Source: Pleurodeles waltl
Lineage: Eukaryota; Chordata; Amphibia; Caudata; Salamandridae
Length of the DNA: 64,000 bases
Assembly: GCF_031143425.1 (NCBI RefSeq)
Contig: NC_090443.1
Span: forward strand, 1,057,834,423-1,057,898,422
Direction of reading: 5' to 3'
Shown here piece after piece: positions 59,501 through 64,000 of the stretch. The stretch's first letter is position 1. Each line of letters begins with the position of its first letter. Below the pieces are notes generated by a model. The model was not told the DNA's origin and did not search any database. It worked only from the letters and a program-made list of their open reading frames with translations. The translations under genes and the position numbers were made by a program.

Positions 59501-61542
59501 AAAAACTCCGCAGGAGATGGGATATCCTTCTACCATGCCTCCTTTTTGCCTACAGGGAGGTACCCCAGAAAGGAGTGGGCTTCAGCCCCTTTGAACTTCT
59601 TTTTGGACACCCTGTTAGGGGTCCACTCACACTTGTAAAGGAGGGTTGGGAACAACCTTTAAAAGCTCCTAAGCAGGATATTGTGGATTATGTACTTGGC
59701 CTCAGATCAAGGATGGCTGAGTACATGAAAAAGGCCAGTAAAAACCTTCAGGCCAGCCAAGAGCTACAGAAGCAATGGCATGATCAGAAGGCTGTTTTGG
59801 TTCAGTACCAACCAGGGCAGAAAGTGTGGGTCTTGGAGCCTGTGGCCCCAAGAGCACTCCAAGATAAATGGAGTGGACCCCACACAATTGTTGAAAAGAA
59901 GGGTGAAGTCACCTACTTGGTTGACTTAGGCACTGCCAGGAGTCCCCTTAGGGTGTTCCATGTCAACCGCCTGAAACCCTACTATGACAGGGCTGATCTC
60001 ACCCTGCTCATGGCAACAGATGAGGGACAGGAAGAAGACAGTGATCCTCTACCTGATCTCTTCTCTTCCACAGAACAAGATGCTCTTGTGGAAGGTGTAG
60101 TTTTGGCTGATTGTCTTACTGCTGAACAGAAAGATAATTGCATAAATCTCCTAGGACAATTTTCTGAACTCTTCTCCATTGTGCCAGGCACCACTTCTTG
60201 GTGTGAGCACACTATAGATACTGGAGACAGTTTACCTGTCAAAAGTAAGATCTATAGGCAGCCTGACCATGTCAGGGACTGCATAAAGCAAGAAGTTCAG
60301 AAGATGTTGGAACTAGGAGTGGTTGAGCACTCTGACAGTCCATGGGCTTCTCCTGTGGTACTGGTACCAAAACCCAATTCTAAAGATGGAAAGAAGGAAA
60401 TGAGGTTTTGTGTCGACTATAGAGGTCTCAACTTGGTAACCAAAACTGATGCTCCCCCTATACCCAGGGCAGATGAGCTCATAGATACACTGGCATCTGC
60501 CAAGTATCTAAGCACTTTTGATTTGACTGCAGGGTATTGGCAGATCAAATTGTCAGAAGATGCTAAATCTAAGACTGCATTTTCTACCATTGGAGGACAT
60601 TACCAGTTTACTGTGATGCCTTTTGGTCTGAAAAATGCACCTGCCACTTTTCAGAGGTTGGTGAACACAGTCCTGCAAGGGCTGGAAGCTTTCAGTGCAG
60701 CATATTTGGATGATATAGCTGTCTTTAGCTCCAGCTGGGATGATCACCTGGTCCACCTATGGAAAGTTTTGGAGGCCCTGCAAAAGGCAGGCCTCACTAT
60801 CAAGGCTTCAAAGTGCCAGATAGGGCAGGGTAAGGTGGTTTATCTGGGACACCTTGTTGGTGGGGAACAGATTGCACCACTTCAGGGGAAAATCCAAACT
60901 ATTATTGATTGGGTTCCCCCTACCACTCAGACTCAGGTGAGAGCCTTCCTAGGCCTCACTGGGTATTACAGGAGGTTCATTAAGAACTATGGCTCCATTG
61001 CAGCCCCTCTTAATGACCTCACATCCAAGAAAATGCCTAAAAAGGTATTATGGACAGCAAACTGTCAGAAAGCTTTTGAGGAGCTGAAGCAGGCCTTGTG
61101 CTCTGCACCTGTCCTGAAAAGCCCTTGTTACTCTAAAAAATTCTATGTCCAGACTGATGCATCTGAATTAGGAGTAGGGGCAGTCCTATCACAACTTAAT
61201 TCTGAGGGCCAGGATCAACCTGTTGCTTTTATTAGTAGAAGGTTGACCCCTAGAGAAAAGCGTTGGTCTGCCATTGAGAGGGAGGCCTTTGCTGTGGTCT
61301 GGGCTCTGAAGAAGTTGAGGCCATACCTGTTTGGCACTCACTTCATTGTTCAGACAGACCACAAACCTCTACTTTGGCTAAAACAAATGAAAGGTGAAAA
61401 TCCTAAATTGTTGAGGTGGTCCATATCCCTACAGGGAATGGACTATACAGTGGAACATAGACCTGGGAGTAGCCACTCCAATGCAGATGGACTCTCCAGA
61501 TATTTCCACTTAGACAATGAAGACTCATCAGGTAATGGCTAG
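56584..61542 (+). CDS. Gag-Pol polyprotein of a Gmr1-like Ty3/gypsy element, 1,652 aa
   Basis: Domains in order: Gag N-terminus; coiled coil 145-189; capsid 211-380, with a SCAN-like C-terminal half (~290-375); zinc knuckle C436, C439, H444, C451. Then aspartic protease, DTGA at 548-551 and LLG at 613-615, followed by an acidic linker. Integrase: HHCC finger H792, H799, C829, C832; catalytic D862, D922, E958, a DD35E spacing; GPY/F-like C-terminus ending HVNRLKPYY near 1127-1135. Then reverse transcriptase: first Asp D1313, YLDD 1374-1377. Last is RNase H: D1525, E1567, D1592, D1635. Integrase lies before RT, as in Ty1/copia, although RT and integrase motifs are gypsy-type; this order defines the Gmr1-like lineage known from fish and other deuterostomes. 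Gag and Pol share one frame with no frameshift or stop, so Gag would have to be released by the protease. I see no envelope gene. Confidence 0.95.
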   Translation: MSGTGQKVELSKLAYDHLSWKGARSLCIERGLSVGKNPSLELLINMLRVQDKAISAQSVEKVANGSQSDPGTPPGKGSGKKLLSLPITRQSSIVGTEVESHHTDDVLSHYAGSQAVRVPSVRDRSPSVHSHHTSVSRNVPPTHPDDRLLERELNRLRVEQTRLKLKKQQLDLDRQSLEIERERQKMGLDTHGGSSSIPHSHPAKEHDSRNLHKIVPPYKEGDDINKWFAALERACAVQDVPQKQWAAILWLSFTGKGRDRLLTVKENEANNFQVLKNALLDGYGLTTEQYRIKFRDTKKESSQDWVDFIDQAVKALEGWLHGSKVTDYDSLYNLILREHILNNCVSDLLHQYLVDSDLTSPQELGKKADKWVRTRVNRKVHTGGDKDGNKKKDGKSSDKGGDKSKNESSSGPQKHSGGGGGPKSSFNQNKEKKPWCYLCKIKGHWTTDPSCPKKGTTAPTTTTPTATPSVPTNSSGGGSKPTNSQSKGVAGLTFGNLVGVGLIRETTEATLVSEGAIDLATLVACPHNLEKYKQLTLINGVEVQAYRDTGASVTMVIEKLVHPEQHILGHQYQVTDAHNITQSHPMAVVNLNWGGVSGPKKVVVASDLPVDCLLGNDLETSAWSDVELEAHAAMLGIPGHIFALTRAQAKKQKGQGSLDPGTMDQVLPKARASRSKPLPTIPPSTVDSTSEEEEFPPCAEPTPEELEADTAELLGEGGPAREELSVAQQTCPTLEGLRQQAVKQANGDVSDSHRVYWEDNLLYTEHMDPKPGAARRLVIPQEYRKFLLTLAHDIPLAGHLGQMKTWDRLVPLFHWPRMSEDTKEFCKSCETCQASGKTGGTPKAPLIPLPVVGVPFERVGVDIVGPLDPPTASGNRFILVVVDHATRYPEAIPLRTTTAPAVAKALLGIFSRVGFPKEVVSDRGSNFMSAYLKAMWKECGVTYKFTTPYHPQTNGLVERFNKTLKGMIMGLPEKLRRRWDILLPCLLFAYREVPQKGVGFSPFELLFGHPVRGPLTLVKEGWEQPLKAPKQDIVDYVLGLRSRMAEYMKKASKNLQASQELQKQWHDQKAVLVQYQPGQKVWVLEPVAPRALQDKWSGPHTIVEKKGEVTYLVDLGTARSPLRVFHVNRLKPYYDRADLTLLMATDEGQEEDSDPLPDLFSSTEQDALVEGVVLADCLTAEQKDNCINLLGQFSELFSIVPGTTSWCEHTIDTGDSLPVKSKIYRQPDHVRDCIKQEVQKMLELGVVEHSDSPWASPVVLVPKPNSKDGKKEMRFCVDYRGLNLVTKTDAPPIPRADELIDTLASAKYLSTFDLTAGYWQIKLSEDAKSKTAFSTIGGHYQFTVMPFGLKNAPATFQRLVNTVLQGLEAFSAAYLDDIAVFSSSWDDHLVHLWKVLEALQKAGLTIKASKCQIGQGKVVYLGHLVGGEQIAPLQGKIQTIIDWVPPTTQTQVRAFLGLTGYYRRFIKNYGSIAAPLNDLTSKKMPKKVLWTANCQKAFEELKQALCSAPVLKSPCYSKKFYVQTDASELGVGAVLSQLNSEGQDQPVAFISRRLTPREKRWSAIEREAFAVVWALKKLRPYLFGTHFIVQTDHKPLLWLKQMKGENPKLLRWSISLQGMDYTVEHRPGSSHSNADGLSRYFHLDNEDSSGNG

Positions 61543-61560
61543 TCTTATTGTCCTTCGTTT

Positions 61561-61569
61561 GGGGGGGGG
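61561..61569 (+). promoter_or_regulatory. Polypurine tract of element 2 (G9)
   Basis: Nine G then TTG directly before the 3' LTR, identical in form to the tract of element 1. About 30 bases before it (CTTATTGTCCTTCGTTT) are also shared, marking the conserved end needed for plus-strand priming. Confidence 0.8.
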
Positions 61570-61572
61570 TTG

Positions 61573-64000
61573 TGTAGGAAAGTACCATCTTGCCTGGCAT
61601 GTTACCCCCATTTTTCACTGTATATATGTTGTTTTAGTTGTATGTGTCACTGGGACCCTGGTAACCCAGGGCCCCAGTGCTCATAAGTGTGCCTGAATGT
61701 GTTACCTGTGTAGTGACTAACTGTCTCACTGAGGCTCTGCTAATCAGAACCTCAGTGGTTATGCTCTCTCATTTCTTTCCAAAATTGTCACTGACAGGCT
61801 AGTGACCATTTTTACCAATTTACATTGGCTTACTGGAACACCCTTATAATTCCCTAGTATATGGTACTGAGGTACCCAGGGTATTGGGGTTCCAGGAGAT
61901 CCCTATGGGCTGCAGCATTTCTTTTGCCACCCATAGGGAGCTCTGACAATTCTTACACAGGCCTGCCACTGCAGCCTGAGTGGAATAACGTCCACGTTAT
62001 TTCACAGCCATTTTACACTGCACTTAAGTAACTTATAAGTCACCTATATGTCTAACCTTTACCTGGTAAAGGTTAGGTGCAAAGTTACTTAGTGTGAGGG
62101 CACCCTGGCACTAGCCAAGGTGCCCCCACATTGTTCAGAGCCAATTCACTGAACTTTGTGAGTGCGGGGACACCATTACACGCGTGCACTACATATAGGT
62201 CACTACCTATATGTAGCTTCACCATGGTAACTCCGAATATGGCCATGTAACATGTCTATGATCATGGAATTGCCCCCTCTATGCCATCCTGGCATTGTTG
62301 GTACAATTCCATGATCCCAGTGGTCTGTAGCACAGACCCTGGTACTGCCAGACTGCCCTTCCTGGGGTTTCACTGCAGCTGCTGCTGCTGCCAACCCCTC
62401 AGACAGGCAGCTGCCCTCCTGGGGTCCAGCCAGGCCTGGCCCAGGATGGCAGAACAAAGAACTTCCTCTGAGAGAGGGTGTGACACCCTCTCCCTTTGGA
62501 AAATGGTGTGAAGGCAGGGGAGGAGTAGCCTCCCCCAGCCTCTGGAAATGCTTTGTTGGGCACAGATGTGCCCAATTCTGCATAAGCCAGTCTACACCGG
62601 TTCAGGGACCCCTTAGCCCCTGCTCTGGCGCGAAACTGGACAAAGGAAAGGGGAGTGACCACTCCCCTGACCTGCACCTCCCCTGGGAGGTGTCCAGAGC
62701 TCCTCCAGTGTGCTCCAGACCTCTGCCATCTTGGAAACAGAGGTGCTGCTGGCACACTGGACTGCTCTGAGTGGCCAGTGCCACCAGGTGACGTCAGAGA
62801 CTCCTTGTGATAGGCTCCTTCAGGTGTTAGTAGCCTTTCCTCTCTCCTAGGTAGCCAAACCCTCTTTTCTGGCTATTTAGGGTCTCTGTCTCTGGGGAAA
62901 CTTCAGATAACGAATGCATGAGCTCAGCCGAGTTCCTCTGCATCTCCCTCTTCACCTTCTGATAAGGAATCGACCGCTGACCGCGCTGGAAGCCTGCAAA
63001 CCTGCAACATAGTAGCAAAGACGACTACTGCAACTCTGTAACGCTGATCCTGCCGCCTTCTCGACTGTTTTCCTGCTTGTGCATGCTGTGGGGGTAGTCT
63101 GCCTCCTCTCTGCACCAGAAGCTCCGAAGAAATCTCCCGTGGGTCGACGGAATCTTCCCCCTGCAACCGCAGGCACCAAAAAGCTGCATCTCCGGTCCCT
63201 TGGGTCTCCTCTCAGCACGACGAGCGAGGTCCCTCGAATCCAGCGACACCGTCCAAGTGACCCCCACAGTCCAGTGACTCTTCAGCCCAAGTTTGGTGGA
63301 GGTAAGTCCTTGCCTCACCTCGCTGGGCTGCATTGCTGGGAACCGCGACTTTGCAAGCTTCTCCGGCCCCTGTGCACTTCCGGCAGAAATCCTGTGTGCA
63401 CAGCCAAGCCTGGGTCCACGGCACTCTAACCTGCATTGCACGACTTTCTAAGTTGGTCTCCGGCGACGTGGGACTCCTTTGTGCAACTTCGGCGAGCACC
63501 GTTTCACGCATCCTCGTAGTGCCTGTTTCTGGCACTTCTCCGAGTGCTACCTGCTTCAGTGAGGGCTCTTTGTCTTGCTCGACGTCCCCTCTCTCTGCAG
63601 GTCCAATTTGCGACCTTCTGGTCCCTCCTGGGCCCCAGCAGCGTCCAAAAACGCCAAACGCACGATTTGCGTGTAGCAAGGCTTGTTGGCGTCCATTCGG
63701 CGGGAAAACACTTCTGCACGACTCTCCAAGGCGTGGGGGATCCATCCTCCAAAGGGGAAGTCTCTAGCCCTTGTCGTTCCTGCAGTATTCACAGTTCTTC
63801 AGCCTAGAAAGAACTTCTTTGCAATAACCGCTGGCATTTCTTGGGCATCTGCCCATCTCCGAGCTGCTTGTGACTTTTGGACTTGGTCCCCTTGTTCCAC
63901 AGGTACCTTCAGACAGGAATCCATCGTTGTTGCATTGCTGATTTGTGTTTTCCTTGCATTTTCCCTCTAACACGACTATTTTGTCCTTAGGGGAACTTTG
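61573..64000 (+). repeat. 3' LTR of element 2, first 2,428 bp
   Basis: Matches the 5' LTR at a fixed offset of +8,257. Differences seen include GCACTACA for GCAATACA, CATCTCCGG for CATTACCGG, CCATTCGG for CCTTTCGG and CAATAACC for CACCAACC. The last ~570 bp, including the polyadenylation signal, lie beyond the window. No gene is inside. Confidence 0.95.

Larger units (their letters stand above)
53316..64000 (+). mobile_element. Gmr1-like autonomous LTR retrotransposon, element 2 (3' LTR cut by window end)
   Basis: 5' LTR 53316-56311, leader 56312-56583, a single Gag-Pol frame 56584-61542, polypurine tract 61561-61569, 3' LTR from 61573. By LTR length the element should end near 64568. All catalytic residues of protease, integrase, RT and RNase H are present and the frame is unbroken, so it may be active or recently was. 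About 10 substitutions were seen between the LTRs over 2.4 kb (~0.4%), making it somewhat older than element 1. It is nested in an older LTR; the flanking ATGGC (53311-53315) is the likely target duplication. Confidence 0.93.

Noticed and set aside
61573..64000. Envelope gene after pol, which would make element 2 an endogenous retrovirus
   Set aside because: Pol ends at 61542 and the 3' LTR begins 31 bases later; there is no room for an env frame.

Overview
This window looks like intergenic DNA from a very large vertebrate genome, most likely a salamander (newt-like). I infer this from the density of long Ty3/gypsy LTR retrotransposons of the Gmr1-like type, kilobase-scale minisatellite arrays and the lack of any recognisable host gene. 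No rRNA, tRNA, CRISPR or bacterial-type gene was seen. The only two coding regions I support belong to LTR retrotransposons. The ~900-residue open frames between 3.5 and 6.6 kb and the Ser/Val/Thr-rich frames between 49 and 52.4 kb are by-products of tandem repeats.

Layout: (1) 1-3688 holds mixed old repeats, including a candidate 342-bp hAT-like foldback element (1266-1607), a short tract of degenerate repeats with TGACATCA cores, and an unexpanded ~0.87-kb segment (2440-3315) that is the key to the next 33 kb. (2) 3689-6334 is a 2.6-kb pentanucleotide array almost without A on the + strand. (3) 6971-22130 is a 15.2-kb satellite of about 108 units of 141 bp with higher-order structure. (4) 23194-35742 is a 29-bp minisatellite of about 114 copies, split by a complete 9,249-bp LTR element (23443-32691, 5-bp target duplication CTCAT). 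(5) 35743-39938 is diverged repeats, including an older relative of the LTR. (6) 39939-52494 is a 12.5-kb array built on a ~32-bp unit, organised first as 65-bp dimers and then as 32/33-bp monomers. (7) 52495-53315 is the first 821 bp of an LTR of the first subfamily. It is interrupted by a second retrotransposon (53316 to beyond the window) with an intact 1,652-codon gag-pol frame.

The two retrotransposons are related. The second looks autonomous: Gag, aspartic protease, integrase, reverse transcriptase and RNase H lie in one frame in a copia-like order, although the enzymes are gypsy-type. The first keeps both 3,145-bp LTRs, the leader, gag and a protease, but has no integrase, RT or RNase H. 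In their place is an unfamiliar tail with five exact 11-residue QHPC-type repeats. It presumably depends on enzymes supplied by a relative such as the second element. Both LTR types contain repeated hairpin modules and a chain of near-perfect palindromes.

The most surprising structural point is that 6868-36160 (about 29 kb) is colinear with the 0.87-kb segment at 2440-3315. The difference is accounted for by amplification of two separate internal segments (141 bp and 29 bp), an insertion-like ~0.9-kb stretch between them, and the LTR element. All repeat copy numbers and identities are from reading by eye and are approximate.
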